From assembly GCF_016097415.1 (NCBI RefSeq), contig NZ_JAEHGE010000001.1:3860610-3924609 (forward strand): a DNA stretch of 64,000 nucleotides, in the 5' to 3' direction. Origin of the DNA: a sulfur-oxidizing endosymbiont of Gigantopelta aegis. GTDB lineage: Bacteria; Pseudomonadota; Gammaproteobacteria; GRL18. Of the stretch, positions 9,397 to 18,827 are shown one piece after another. How positions within the stretch are numbered: the first letter of the stretch is position 1; every line of letters starts with the position of its first letter. The notes beneath the pieces were generated by a model that was given only the letters and a program-made list of their open reading frames with translations, did not search any database and was not told the DNA's origin. The position numbers and the translations under genes were made by a program.

Positions 9397-10503
9397 TTAT
9401 TTTAAGATGTTAGGTCGCATTATGATGATGTTCATTTTTTTTCTAATTATAGAGATTATATTCACTTGCTCTTCTCTACTCAAACCTGGGTACAAAGGCA
9501 GTGCTAAAATTCTTGAAGCAATAGTTTGAGAATTGATCATCTTTTCTGCATCGATAATATAAGGAAGGGTATCAAGTGATGGATAAAAATAGCGTCTGGG
9601 ATATATCCCATTCTCATGTAATGCACTCTGAACATCTAGTGTCTGTTGCTCTGACTTAAACAAGGCAGGAAAATAACTATAGTTTTTACTACTATGTAAA
9701 TTATCTATTGGCAAAGTTAAAATATCACACAAAGAAGACTCATAAAAATCATAAATTACTTTACAATCATGAAGAACTTTATCCATATCGTTCAAAACAC
9801 ATAAGCCCATCGCTGCCTCAAACTCGTTCATTTTAGCATTGGTTCCCAAGGCTTTAACAGAGTCACGACCATCGATGCCAAAATTAATGAGATATCGTGC
9901 CTCTTCTACCAAAGAATCATCATTAATGATTAAGGCTCCACCTTCAATTGTATGAAATAGCTTGGTCGCATGAAAGCTTAAGGTCGATACATCACCATGA
10001 TTCAAAAGGCTTTCCCCCTTGTATTGCACACCAAAAGCATGGGCAGCATCATAAATGACTTTTAAATTATTTTTTTCTGCGATTGCCTGTATTCTGTCAA
10101 CTTCACAGGCGTTACCAAACACATGCACAGGGACAATTGCACTCGTTTTATCTGTAATCCGATCCTCAATATTATCTGGATTAAGCGTTAAAGTCTTGGG
10201 ATCGATGTCTGCAAAAATGGGCTTTAATGCATTTGAAACCAAAGAACTGGTCGTAGCAACAAAGGAAAAGGGAGTCGTTATTACTTCGCCATCAAGTTTA
10301 AGCAAGCGGTAGGCTATTTCAAGCGCAATTGTACCATTGGCAACAAGGACTATATTTTTTATACCTAAATAATCTGCGAGACGTGCTTCTAGTTCTCTAA
10401 CTAGCATACCATTATTAGTCACCCAGCCACTTTCGAAAATTTGATCGACATAAGCTAAATATTTCGCTTTATCCGGCATGTAGGTTTTTGTGACGTTAAT
10501 CAT
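9397..10503 (-). CDS. DegT/DnrJ/EryC1/StrS-type sugar aminotransferase (VioA/WecE-like)
   Basis: The 368-residue PLP enzyme has the N-terminal pattern of sugar-nucleotide 4-aminotransferases (NGMLVRELEARLADYLG, then VLVANGTIALEIAY). The aspartate motif is VIYDAAHAFG, and the PLP lysine lies in SFHATKLFHTIEGGA. It would convert a dTDP-4-keto-6-deoxyhexose to the 4-amino sugar with glutamate as donor. This fits the dTDP-glucose 4,6-dehydratase (rfbB) downstream of the same precursor pathway. The extreme C-terminus (RPNILK and stop) reads into IS3 copy A, so a few native residues may have been replaced. The exact product (Qui4N versus Fuc4N) is not determinable here. Confidence 0.87.
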   Translation of the reverse strand: MINVTKTYMPDKAKYLAYVDQIFESGWVTNNGMLVRELEARLADYLGIKNIVLVANGTIALEIAYRLLKLDGEVITTPFSFVATTSSLVSNALKPIFADIDPKTLTLNPDNIEDRITDKTSAIVPVHVFGNACEVDRIQAIAEKNNLKVIYDAAHAFGVQYKGESLLNHGDVSTLSFHATKLFHTIEGGALIINDDSLVEEARYLINFGIDGRDSVKALGTNAKMNEFEAAMGLCVLNDMDKVLHDCKVIYDFYESSLCDILTLPIDNLHSSKNYSYFPALFKSEQQTLDVQSALHENGIYPRRYFYPSLDTLPYIIDAEKMINSQTIASRILALPLYPGLSREEQVNIISIIRKKMNIIIMRPNILK

Positions 10504-10740
10504 TTATTACAAGCCTCAGTACAAATTGTTTTACAATACATTCGGTGCAATTTCTATGCGTTCCTTTTTATTACACATTTAAATTCTTCCTGTGCTGATG
10601 TGATTCATTCCCTTGAAGCTATTCTTTTAATATTACCCAAGATAGCAATTTTAACATGCTACTTAGCGCATTGCGCCAATCAAGCGTTGAAATATTCAGT
10701 TTTTTTACAAATATTTCTCCTTCCCTATATATTTGCTATT

Positions 10741-11637
10741 TTATTGATTATTAATAGCCTGTAGCATCGTGTTCAGATCAGCTTTCCAGTTAGCAGGGCT
10801 GATATTGAAATGCTTTTGCAGCTTTTCACCATTGAGTTTTGAGTTTGCTGGGCGTTTGACTGGCGTTGGAAATTCTGACGATGGGATGGGCTTTAATTTC
10901 ATTGTTTTTGTGATGCACCCTATGTCATTTGCTTGCTGAAAAATCGCCTGAGCAAATTCAAACCACGTCACCCCCGGATCGCTTTGAAAATTATAAACAC
11001 CCCAAGGGCATTGGCTGGCATTGAAATGCTGGGACTGCAAAATATCGAGTAAACAGGTGCTGATTGACTTTGCGGAGGTGGGAGCGCCAAATTGATCAGC
11101 AACGATACTGAGCTCATCTCTTTGCTCTGCTAGCCTTAGCATGGTTTTAACAAAATTATTACCCTGCTCTCCAAACACCCAACTGACACGTAAAATAATG
11201 TGTTTTGGGCAAATTTGTTCAATTTTTTGATCCCCTTTCAGTTTGGAAGCGCCGTATACACCCGTTGGCTTGGGTTGATCGGTTTCAATATAGGCTGATT
11301 TTTTTTCACCATCATACACATAGTCGGTGGAGATATGCAGTAAGGGGATGTCCAATTTTTTGCACACCAGTGCCAGATTCTCGCTGCCCTGAGCATTCAC
11401 GGCATAGGCCAAGTCGCGTTCAGTTTCTGCCTTATCCACTGCGGTATAGGCGGCAGCATTGATGATTACATCAGGCTTGAGCGCAGAAACGGTTTTTTCT
11501 ACTTGTTCAAAATTGGAAATATCCAGTTCTTTTGAGCCAAAGGCATGAATCTCATGACCTCGATCAGTGGCCTGGGTCACTAATTCTGTACCCACCTGGC
11601 CTTTAGCACCGGTAATTAAGAGTTTGTTGCTTATCAT
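10741..11637 (-). CDS. rfbD: dTDP-4-dehydrorhamnose reductase
   Basis: This short-chain dehydrogenase (about 298 residues from MISNKLLITG) has the Rossmann motif TGAKGQVG, followed by INAAAYTAVDKAE and the active-site STDYVYDG...YGASKLKGD (Tyr-x3-Lys). It performs the last step of dTDP-L-rhamnose synthesis, reducing the 4-keto group with NADPH. I chose the Met at 11637 because the preceding five residues are not family-like. It is separated from rfbC/A/B by an AAA gene and a toxin-antitoxin pair, unlike the usual contiguous rml operon. Confidence 0.93.
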   Translation of the reverse strand: MISNKLLITGAKGQVGTELVTQATDRGHEIHAFGSKELDISNFEQVEKTVSALKPDVIINAAAYTAVDKAETERDLAYAVNAQGSENLALVCKKLDIPLLHISTDYVYDGEKKSAYIETDQPKPTGVYGASKLKGDQKIEQICPKHIILRVSWVFGEQGNNFVKTMLRLAEQRDELSIVADQFGAPTSAKSISTCLLDILQSQHFNASQCPWGVYNFQSDPGVTWFEFAQAIFQQANDIGCITKTMKLKPIPSSEFPTPVKRPANSKLNGEKLQKHFNISPANWKADLNTMLQAINNQ

Positions 11638-11793
11638 TATTGGCATACTCATGAAATTGATTATTAATATCCTGACGTGTTTTTAGGGAAATTGCAAAAC
11701 TCGATGCATTGAGGGTAATATTTCTTAATTTTAATGTGAAACATTTTGTGTTTTATATATTTGGTTGTATAGCACTCAGATATATTATCTTAT

Positions 11794-12921
11794 ATGGCTT
11801 ATTTTATGTTAGCACGAAGTATTACAAAAAAATTAGAACTCGCACTTAAAATATCACCGGTCATTTTATTGAGCGGTGCTCGACAAATTGGCAAGTCAAC
11901 CTTATCCCTATCATTATTTAAAAACTACCTAACCTTTGATGATGGAGAACTAAAGCTTCAGGCAAAAGAAAATCCAAAAGGTTTTTTAAGAATGATCGAT
12001 AAGCCCATTTGTCTGGATGAAATACAAAAAGCCCCCTTATTACTGGAATATATTAAAATTAATGTGGATCAAAACCGTACAAATGGTGACTTTCTACTCA
12101 CTGGTTCCGCTAATATTCTGGACAACAAGGAAGTCAAAGATACCCTGGCGGGCAGAATTATCGAGTTGGTGCTCTACCCCTTAAGTGTCAAGGAAAAAAA
12201 TAAGCGGGAAAATGACAACATTGTTGATAATTTGTTTAAGCATGAATTTAGAGTAGACACTTATGATTATTATGATCAGCTAATTCAGCATATCTTATCC
12301 GGTGGCTATCCCGAAATGCTAAAACTTCAGGCGGGCATGGAAAAGTCATTATGGTTCAGCTCATATATTTCTACTTATATTGAAAGAGATGCGAGAGATC
12401 TAGGAGAAATTCGCGACATTGATAGCTTTATAAAATTTGTTAATGTGCTTTCTACCCGAAGCGCCTGTATTTTAAATAAATCAAATTTGAGCACGCAAAT
12501 CGGAATAACCAATAAAACAACGAAAAACTATCTGGCTATTTTACAACGCATTTATCAGGGGTTTTTAGTCAAACCTTATTTTGAAAGCATCGGCAAGCAA
12601 TTTATTAAAAGCCCTAAGTTTTATCTGGGCGACACAGGCTTATTAACTCATTTTGTGAAGATTGAAACAAAAAAAGAGTTACTTAACTCCCACTATTGTG
12701 GTGCTGTATTTGAGACCTTTGTCATGACTGAGTTACAAAAACACCTCAGTTATAGCCACCATGAATATGACTTGTACCACTACCGTACCAATGACGCCAA
12801 AGAAATTGATTTTCAAAATAACAGCAAACAAGATATTATTGGAATAATTTTTTATACTGGTGATAGAACAATAGAGCTGAGTGACAAACTAGTAGCAATC
12901 CCCATGAGTTTCTTCTTATGA
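11794..12921 (+). CDS. AAA ATPase with DUF4143 domain, internally deleted C-terminus
   Basis: The 375-residue protein has Walker A LSGARQIGKSTLS, Walker B KPICLDEIQKAP, sensor-like LLTGSAN, then the DUF4143 winged-helix region (YIERDARDL, KFYLGDTGLL). This family is widespread in bacteria and archaea, often on accessory DNA, with unclear function. Near the C-terminus, EIDFQNNSKQDIIG runs straight into IFYTGDRT; the usual intervening nuclease-like segment (IEVKAS and about 25-30 residues) is missing, suggesting an in-frame deletion. It is divergent from rfbD and convergent with the vapBC pair, so it interrupts the rhamnose operon as an accessory insertion. Confidence 0.8.
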   Translation: MAYFMLARSITKKLELALKISPVILLSGARQIGKSTLSLSLFKNYLTFDDGELKLQAKENPKGFLRMIDKPICLDEIQKAPLLLEYIKINVDQNRTNGDFLLTGSANILDNKEVKDTLAGRIIELVLYPLSVKEKNKRENDNIVDNLFKHEFRVDTYDYYDQLIQHILSGGYPEMLKLQAGMEKSLWFSSYISTYIERDARDLGEIRDIDSFIKFVNVLSTRSACILNKSNLSTQIGITNKTTKNYLAILQRIYQGFLVKPYFESIGKQFIKSPKFYLGDTGLLTHFVKIETKKELLNSHYCGAVFETFVMTELQKHLSYSHHEYDLYHYRTNDAKEIDFQNNSKQDIIGIIFYTGDRTIELSDKLVAIPMSFFL

Positions 12922-13011
12922 GCAAGGCTGTGCCAATGTAATGTTGAGTGTGAAATCGGGTGTTGTTGGAGAATTAATCACTAAAAACGTGTTTATCGAC
13001 TTTTTTGATTA

Positions 13012-13380
13012 CTATACCAAAGTACATTCATAGTGTTTGAATTTTTTATCTCTCGTCATGATTGGAAATTCTTGGCAAAGACTTTGAGCTATTAGCATTC
13101 TATCAAAGGGATCTTTATGGTGTAATGGCAATTTTTTAAGGTAACTGGCATCTTCTCCTTTAAAATCAAGAATTTTCAGGCCACTTTTTAAAGCCATATC
13201 AAGAGGTTCATAGCCGAGATTTAACTTTCCAATGCTTGATTTAATCATTATTTCAGCAATGCTGATGGAGCTCAAAAAAAAATCATGGGGTGACTTTAAA
13301 ACTTGGGTATGTTCAGCGCCTAGTCTTTCAGGATCTTTTAAGAGCCATATAAAAATATGAGTATCAATAATAATATTCAC
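13012..13380 (-). CDS. vapC: PIN-domain toxin (VapC family)
   Basis: The 122-residue PIN ribonuclease begins IIIDTHIFIWLL with the first Asp. It has SSISIAEIMIKSSIGKL with the conserved Glu and HHKDPFDRMLIAQ with two more Asp; these acidic residues bind the metal for RNA cleavage. The start is GTG, overlapping the antitoxin stop in the tetranucleotide GTGA, so the two are translationally coupled. The partner is the Phd-like antitoxin immediately upstream. The gene appears intact. Confidence 0.9.
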   Translation of the reverse strand: MNIIIDTHIFIWLLKDPERLGAEHTQVLKSPHDFFLSSISIAEIMIKSSIGKLNLGYEPLDMALKSGLKILDFKGEDASYLKKLPLHHKDPFDRMLIAQSLCQEFPIMTRDKKFKHYECTLV

Positions 13381-13625
13381 TTTGGAAAAGTTTCACTTTC
13401 ATAAAACAGTTCATTAACTTCTTTGCTTTCATTAATAATTGCTTTATCCAATTCATCAACGCCTTGATCAACAAGTAAACCAAAAATAATTTTACTTTTT
13501 GGTTTATGCACGACAAGCTCAACCAAGGGTAAGTTATTTTTTGCAATAATAATTTCTTCACCTTGAAATGCAAGATTTATTAGTTTTGATAGATGCGTCT
13601 TTGCTTCTGATACGTTGACAATCAT
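13377..13625 (-). CDS. Phd/YefM-family antitoxin
   Basis: The 82-residue protein opens MIVNVSEAKTHLSKLINLAF, the DNA-binding N-terminus of Phd/YefM antitoxins, with GEEIIIAKNNLPLVELV next. The acidic, flexible C-terminus would bind and neutralise the PIN toxin. A clear AGGAG ribosome site precedes the ATG. As in other such pairs the antitoxin comes first and probably represses its own promoter in the 75-bp gap before rfbC. The pair sits between rfbC and rfbD. Confidence 0.9.
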   Translation of the reverse strand: MIVNVSEAKTHLSKLINLAFQGEEIIIAKNNLPLVELVVHKPKSKIIFGLLVDQGVDELDKAIINESKEVNELFYESETFPK

Positions 13626-13700
13626 AATCCTGCTCCTTTCCTTCTACTAGACCAATAATACCAAAGTAAACCAAGTTGGTCAACCTAGAGGGTTTTCGGT

Positions 13701-14282
13701 CTAGTCTGACGGATAAGAATGGATATTATAGTCAAATAAATCCGTTACGTTTTCTAATGAAGGCTGAGATTTATCTTTTTCAGAAAGCTGTAATTTATCA
13801 GGCTCTATTTGCCAGTCAATATGAAGACTTGGATCGTCAAATTGGATGCCACGATCGCATTCTGCTGAGTAAAAATTGTCTACTTTATAGGCAAAGATAG
13901 CCGTTTCTGAGAGGACGACAAAGCCATGGGCAAAGCCTCTGGGAATAAAGAGTTGCTGTTTGTTTTCTGCTGAAAGCTCTACAGAAACATGTTGGCCAAA
14001 GGTGGGTGAGCCTTTTCTGATATCTACAGCAATATCAAGGACTTTGCCTTCAATCACACGCACTAATTTGCTTTGAGCATGAGGTGGTAGTTGATAATGT
14101 AGCCCTCTAAGCACACCATGGCTGGAACGTGATTCATTATCTTGCACAAAGGTGGTTTTTATTCCGGTTTCTTTGGCGAATAAATCACTGCGAAAAGTTT
14201 CAATGAAATAGCCGCGTTCATCACCAAAAACTTTTGGCTCAATGAGGATAACATCGGGAATATTAGTTTGGGTAAACTTCAT
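13701..14282 (-). CDS. rfbC: dTDP-4-dehydrorhamnose 3,5-epimerase
   Basis: This cupin-fold epimerase (193 residues from MKFTQTNIPDV) has GYFIETFRSDLF, the active-site region SSHGVLRGLHYQ with the catalytic His, and FIPRGFAHGFVVLSE. It converts dTDP-4-keto-6-deoxyglucose to dTDP-4-keto-L-rhamnose. The start at 14282 follows rfbA's stop by only 4 bp; an upstream in-frame ATG at 14333 would lie inside rfbA and is rejected. It belongs to the rfbBAC run, which is transcribed leftwards. Confidence 0.95.
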   Translation of the reverse strand: MKFTQTNIPDVILIEPKVFGDERGYFIETFRSDLFAKETGIKTTFVQDNESRSSHGVLRGLHYQLPPHAQSKLVRVIEGKVLDIAVDIRKGSPTFGQHVSVELSAENKQQLFIPRGFAHGFVVLSETAIFAYKVDNFYSAECDRGIQFDDPSLHIDWQIEPDKLQLSEKDKSQPSLENVTDLFDYNIHSYPSD

Positions 14283-14286
14283 GTTT

Positions 14287-15174
14287 TTATAGTAACACCT
14301 CTTCTTCTGCACGACGTAATAGATATTGCCCATATTGATTTTTCTTCAATGGTTGAGCCAATTCAATGAGCTGTTCTTTGTTAATATAACCCATTTCATA
14401 GGCAATTTCTTCCAGACAGGCCACTTTTAAGCCTTGGCGTTTTTCGATGGTTTGAATATAATTTGAAGCTTCCATCAAACTTTCATGAGTACCGGTATCC
14501 AGCCAGGCAAAGCCGCGTCCCATTAATTCCACTTTGAGAGCACCTTGTTGCAGGTATGCCTGATTCACTGAGGTGATTTCTAGCTCTCCACGGTGGGAGG
14601 GCTTAATGGATTTAGCGATTTCGATAACATTGTTGGGATAAAAATAGAGACCCACGACGGCATGATTGCTTTTTGGCTGTTCCGGTTTTTCTTCAATACT
14701 CAGGACATTGCCATTTTGGTCAAATTCTGCCACGCCATAGCGCTCAGGATCACGTACATAATAACCAAAGACGGTGGCTTTTGCCTGCTCGGTGACATTT
14801 TTGATCGACTGTCTGAGCATTTTTTTAAAACCGTGACCATAAAAGATATTGTCACCTAAAACCAAGCAGACATCATCATTACCGATAAATTCTTCACCGA
14901 TAACAAAGGCTTGTGCCAAACCATCGGGTGATGGTTGCACTTTGTAGGAAAATTGCATACCAATATCATGACCATTGCCCAATAAGGCTTCAAACTGCGG
15001 CAAATCATGGGGCGTTGAGATAATTAAGACTTCAGTGATTCCGGCCAACATCAGGACTGACAACGGATAATACACCATGGGCTTGTCATAAATAGGCATT
15101 AATTGCTTACTCACGCCTTTGGTAATGGGGTAGAGACGAGTGCCTGAACCACCGGCTAAGATAATACCTTTCAT
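14287..15174 (-). CDS. rfbA: Glucose-1-phosphate thymidylyltransferase
   Basis: The 295-residue nucleotidyltransferase starts [18 protein letters not shown] with the signature GGSGTRL-x-[13 protein letters not shown] holds the metal-binding Asp and VEEKP-like [11 protein letters not shown] follows. It makes dTDP-glucose from dTTP and glucose-1-phosphate, the first committed step of dTDP-sugar synthesis, and is usually feedback-inhibited by dTDP-rhamnose. Its ATG overlaps the rfbB stop by 4 bases. Complete. Confidence 0.96.
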   Translation of the reverse strand: MKGIILAGGSGTRLYPITKGVSKQLMPIYDKPMVYYPLSVLMLAGITEVLIISTPHDLPQFEALLGNGHDIGMQFSYKVQPSPDGLAQAFVIGEEFIGNDDVCLVLGDNIFYGHGFKKMLRQSIKNVTEQAKATVFGYYVRDPERYGVAEFDQNGNVLSIEEKPEQPKSNHAVVGLYFYPNNVIEIAKSIKPSHRGELEITSVNQAYLQQGALKVELMGRGFAWLDTGTHESLMEASNYIQTIEKRQGLKVACLEEIAYEMGYINKEQLIELAQPLKKNQYGQYLLRRAEEEVLL

Positions 15175-16262
15175 GTATTTTCTCCCACTTCGGACGATCC
15201 CAATCGCTCGCGCTGATAACTACCGTCTTGCACATGTTGACACCATTCACGATTATTCAGATACCAATGAATGGTTTTTTCGATGCCTGACTCAAAGGTT
15301 TCGACCGGCAACCAGCCTAAATCACGATCAATTTTATCGGCATCAATGGCATAGCGTAAGTCATGGCCTGGGCGGTCACTGACATAGGTGATTAATTGTT
15401 CATGGGGCTTATAAGGTGATTCAGGTACTAATTTATCCAATAAGGCACAGATTGTTTTTACTACTTCCAGATTGGTTTTTTCATTATGCCCGCCAATATT
15501 ATAGGTTTGAGCATTTTTGCCGGTTTCCAGCACTAATCTTAAGGCTCGTGCATGATCATCAACATGCAGCCAGTCACGTATTTGTTGGCCATTGCCATAA
15601 ATAGGCAGAGGCTTACCTTCCAGAGCATTGAGTGTGACCAGTGGTATGAGTTTTTCAGGAAATTGATGGCTACCATAATTATTGGAGCAGTTGGTAATGA
15701 CGATGGGGAAGCCATAGGTACGATGCCAGGCTCTTACTAAATGATCAGAAGATGCTTTACTGGCAGAATAGGGGGAGCTGGGTTCATAGGCGGTTTCTTC
15801 GGTGAAAAGTCCGGTTTCATCCAGATCGCCATACACTTCATCGGTGGAAACATGATGAAAACGAAATTTAGCTTTTCGAGCTTCATCTAAGTCATTCCAA
15901 TAATGACGCGCCACTTCCAATAAGTTGCAGGTGCCAACGATATTAGTCTGGATAAAATCAGCAGGGCCATCAATGGAGCGATCAACATGGGATTCAGCCG
16001 CCAAATGCATGATGGCATCCGGTTGATACTGCTCAAAGACGCGGGTCATGGCCTCATTATCGCAAATATTGACTTGTTCAAAATGGTATCGGGGGTTGTT
16101 TTCAACTTCTGCCAAGGATTCGAGGTTGCCTGCATAGGTCAGGACATCGACATTAATGATAGTATGTTCGGTATCGCTTATGTATTGGCGTATAACCGCC
16201 GAACCAATAAAACCAGCGCCGCCAGTGACAATAATATTCAAATCTAACTCCCGATAATCCAT
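15171..16262 (-). CDS. rfbB: dTDP-glucose 4,6-dehydratase
   Basis: This extended short-chain dehydrogenase of 363 residues has the NAD motif [12 protein letters not shown], the [12 protein letters not shown] segment, the catalytic [11 protein letters not shown], and [14 protein letters not shown] with the Tyr-x3-Lys pair. It forms dTDP-4-keto-6-deoxyglucose, the branch point used both by the rhamnose enzymes here and by the 4-aminotransferase at 9397. It is the first gene of the rfbB-A-C run. The N-terminus MDYRELDLN is slightly longer than usual, and a start a few codons later is possible. Confidence 0.95.
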   Translation of the reverse strand: MDYRELDLNIIVTGGAGFIGSAVIRQYISDTEHTIINVDVLTYAGNLESLAEVENNPRYHFEQVNICDNEAMTRVFEQYQPDAIMHLAAESHVDRSIDGPADFIQTNIVGTCNLLEVARHYWNDLDEARKAKFRFHHVSTDEVYGDLDETGLFTEETAYEPSSPYSASKASSDHLVRAWHRTYGFPIVITNCSNNYGSHQFPEKLIPLVTLNALEGKPLPIYGNGQQIRDWLHVDDHARALRLVLETGKNAQTYNIGGHNEKTNLEVVKTICALLDKLVPESPYKPHEQLITYVSDRPGHDLRYAIDADKIDRDLGWLPVETFESGIEKTIHWYLNNREWCQHVQDGSYQRERLGSSEVGENT

Positions 16263-16293
16263 TTTTAATGGACGAATTATAGGGTTATTTTGC

Positions 16294-16713
16294 TTATCTT
16301 ACAATTTTAGGCGCTGTTAATGTTGATAGGCCCAATTCCTCATAGGCACTGAACTTTCCATCCTGGCTCACTAAAATGTAATCATTCAAAAGACAAAACC
16401 CGATCACAATCCGATCAAATGGATCTTTGTGCTTATCTACTTTTTTTAATTGATGAAAACTGGCCATTGTTTTGCTCCCCACATCAAGCACTTCGATATC
16501 CATTTGAGCTGCGATGTCAGGTAGTTCTTCAGGGGATATACCATTTAATTCAAGCTTCCCTAGATTAAATTTTAACGATATTTCCCAAAAGCTAATCGAG
16601 CTGATACACACTTGATTTGAACTATTTTTTAGCGTATCAATAATATTTTTTGATAACTTGCCTGGCTCAAAAATTAGCCACAAAAAAATATGCGTATCAA
16701 TTAAGTACTTCAT
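16294..16713 (-). CDS. vapC: PIN-domain toxin (VapC family), antitoxin gene disrupted
   Basis: The 139-residue PIN protein begins [13 protein letters not shown], with [17 protein letters not shown] and [11 protein letters not shown] carrying the other acidic residues, and VSQDGKF. Its ATG overlaps the antitoxin stop as ATGA. The antitoxin coding sequence upstream is cut by the IS21-type element at 16832. The toxin frame is intact, but its native promoter and full antitoxin are now 3.6 kb away, so it is probably silent. Stable survival of an intact orphan toxin is notable. Confidence 0.88.
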   Translation of the reverse strand: MKYLIDTHIFLWLIFEPGKLSKNIIDTLKNSSNQVCISSISFWEISLKFNLGKLELNGISPEELPDIAAQMDIEVLDVGSKTMASFHQLKKVDKHKDPFDRIVIGFCLLNDYILVSQDGKFSAYEELGLSTLTAPKIVR

Positions 16714-16831
16714 ATATCGAGAAACTCTTCATCCGTTATTTCAAAATCATCCTGAAACTTGAAACTCCCTCGATTTTTATAACAACCAAAAGCTCTGTCT
16801 TTTTGTTTTTCATAACATTTATCGTAGGGGA
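16710..16831 (-). pseudogene. Antitoxin C-terminal fragment (gene split by IS21-type element)
   Basis: The fragment encodes IPYDKCYEKQKDRAFG followed by an acidic tail ending DEEFLDI, resembling the C-terminus of Phd/DUF2281-type antitoxins. Its left half at 20474-20604 ends with the same IPY codons. The shared bases GTAGGGGA (16824-16831 and 20474-20481) form the 8-bp target duplication. Rejoined, and with one missing T restored, the gene is 82 codons long and overlaps the toxin start by 4 bp. Confidence 0.85.
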
Positions 16832-17020
16832 TGTCAGGGGTCTCCTGAAAGTGTCCTAATCTTGGCCATTTGAAAATGTCATTTCTTCTTCTGCTTTTTC
16901 TTCCCAATTTTTAAAAAAATCTTTTGTTCTACTTGGATTTTCTTCTGTCTTCTTCCGTTCTTTTCTTTGCTGTACTTTTTCTTGCTTTTCCTCAACTATC
17001 TCAGGTAGAGGAAATACTCA

Positions 17021-17598
17021 ATGCCACGTTCAGGAACTTGCAAGTGCTTGCACTGCCACACTTTTTTCAAACCCAACCCCCGCTCTAAAGGTCGTCAGAA
17101 ATTCTGCTCAGCACCTGAGTGTCGACAAGCCAGTAAGGCCGCCAGTCAAAAAAAATGGCTGCAAAAACCTCAAAATAAAAACTACTTCTGTGGCACTGTC
17201 AATGTCCAGCGTGTTCAGCAATGGCGTTCCCAAAATCCAAAATACTGGAAAATTGTACAACAATCATTGGATAACCCATTACCGTTACAAGATACCTTAA
17301 TCACGCAAGCGATTGATATAAAAGAGAAAACAGACGATCTTAACGCCAATGCGTTACAAGAGATCTTAAAGTCCCAACCCACTGTTTAATAGGATTAATT
17401 GCACATCTTATCGGTAGTACGTTACAAGATGACATAGTCGAGAGTGGTCTGAAACTGCGAGAATTAGGCGAGGATCTTTTACTCAACACTCACCTAAAAC
17501 ATGGAGAAAACAATGACCGAGCATCCTATGCCCAATCCAGGGCAATTACGTCAAATCCCCTCTCAGTTCAGTTGGATCGATCACCGCCTGGTTCGTGA
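17021..17598 (+). pseudogene. IS-associated zinc-finger protein, frameshifted
   Basis: The first 122 residues carry Cys pairs CKCLHC and FCSAPECR in a basic context (RSKGRQKFCSAPECRQASKAA), then YFCGTVNVQRVQQWRSQNPKYW. This is a small-protein family I recognise only as a companion of mobile elements. At 17387-17389 the frame stops. Adding one T to the run GTTTAATAGG restores VLIGLIAHLIGSTLQDDI, the natural continuation, so it is a one-base frameshift. Function is unknown; DNA binding is inferred from the cysteines. Confidence 0.7.
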
Positions 17599-17622
17599 TG
17601 GCCACTTTGAGTTAATGTGGAG
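17513..17622 (+). pseudogene. N-terminal fragment of a second IS-associated protein
   Basis: An ATG at 17513 opens MTEHPMPNPGQLRQIPSQFS followed by WIDHRLVRDGHFELMW and then runs into IS3 copy B at about 17621. The WIDHRLVRD pattern recurs in small proteins encoded beside the zinc-finger family above. The remainder has been removed. No function can be assigned. Confidence 0.6.
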
Positions 17623-18827
17623 TAAAACGTCTGAAAAAAGAATTGGCAAAAGTGATTCAGGAGCGTGATTTATTAAAAAGGCCACAGCGTACTTTGCAAG
17701 GGAAACTTTGTGAAGTACGCATGGATAACTGATCAGGCTAAAGATTACCCGGTAACGATTCTGTGCCGTTTTATGGATGTTTCCGTAGTTGCTATTATGA
17801 TTGGGTTAGCTCTCCTAAAACGGATAGAGAGAAAGAAAATGAAGCGCTTACTGAGCAGCTAAAAAACTGTTTGAAGACAGTCGCAAGACTTATGGAACCC
17901 GTCGTCTTAAAAAGAAAACTGGCTGAAAAAGGCGTTCATATAAGCCGCCGGAGAATTGGTCGATTAATGAAAAAAGCCGGTTTGTTTTGTAAAACGAAGA
18001 GACGCTTTAAAGCGACGACTAATTCCAAGCATAATAAGCGTATATCTCCAAATTTACTGGAAAGAGAGTTTACTGTCTCTCAACCTGATCGCTACTATGT
18101 GGGTGATATTACCTATATTGCCACCAAGGAAGGCTGGTTATATTTAGCGGTTGTCATTGACTTATTCTCTAGGCAAATTGTTGGCTGGTCGATGGATGAG
18201 CGAATGAAAGCCAAGCTAGTCAATGATGCTTTACTGATGGCCATATGGAAGCGTAAACCAATGGATGGATTGCTTTGGCATACTGACCGAGGTAGCCAAT
18301 ATGCCTCTGATAGTCATAGAAAAATATTGTCGGATCATAACATAATTCAGTCTATGAGCCGCAAAGGAAATTGCTGGGACAATGCTGTATCAGAGAGCTT
18401 CTTTCATAGTTTGAAAACTGAATTGACGCACCATTGTCGATTCAAAACCAGAGTAGAAGCAAAGCAGGCAATATTTGAATATATTGAGGTATTTTATAAT
18501 CGGGAGCGACTTCATTCGGCTAATGATTATTTGTCACCAGTCGATTATGAAATACAGCAGGAAATAGCTTAAATCGATTGATTGAAGAGGGGTAAAAGGC
18601 GACATAAATGCCGCCCATTAAAGATATTGTAACAGGATCATTACCGTTGTGAAAATACCTTGGGTGAATGGAACGGCTCTATCGTTCCAGAGGGCAAAGC
18701 CCTTTCTCTTCATCTGTTTAAAGTTAACATGAGAAACTAAAATGATAGGAAATACAAAATGACAAAAATCACTTGAAACAGCCAAAAAAATATTTAGAAA
18801 ACTGTCCGGAAAAGTGTTGACACATCA
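17621..18827 (+). mobile_element. IS3-family element copy B (5'-truncated)
   Basis: Homology to the other copies begins inside orfA (AGTAAAACGTCTG) and continues to the standard right terminus ACACATCA at 18827. The left terminus and most of orfA are missing. The non-coding tail has a 40-50 bp deletion after GCCGCCCATTA (about 18620) compared with copy D. The right end directly abuts the IS66 tnpB fragment and supplies its stop codon. Confidence 0.9.
17763..18572 (+). CDS. IS3-family orfB transposase (copy B), N-terminus damaged
   Basis: The open frame covers the HTH remnant, then the full DDE core ending in ...[15 protein letters not shown] missing C in the TTTCCCGTAG context (reads TTTCCGTAG) moves the original N-terminal KYAWITDQ segment out of frame, so the natural fusion with orfA is lost. 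The catalytic residues D, D and E with 35-residue spacing are all present. Confidence 0.85.
   Translation: MPFYGCFRSCYYDWVSSPKTDREKENEALTEQLKNCLKTVARLMEPVVLKRKLAEKGVHISRRRIGRLMKKAGLFCKTKRRFKATTNSKHNKRISPNLLEREFTVSQPDRYYVGDITYIATKEGWLYLAVVIDLFSRQIVGWSMDERMKAKLVNDALLMAIWKRKPMDGLLWHTDRGSQYASDSHRKILSDHNIIQSMSRKGNCWDNAVSESFFHSLKTELTHHCRFKTRVEAKQAIFEYIEVFYNRERLHSANDYLSPVDYEIQQEIA

Noticed and set aside
10504-10740. Gap between the aminotransferase and rfbD
   Set aside because: No open frame, repeat or clear promoter could be supported.
13364-13573. Alternative frame overlapping the antitoxin
   Set aside because: The +1 frame over a well-supported Phd-type antitoxin has no family features.
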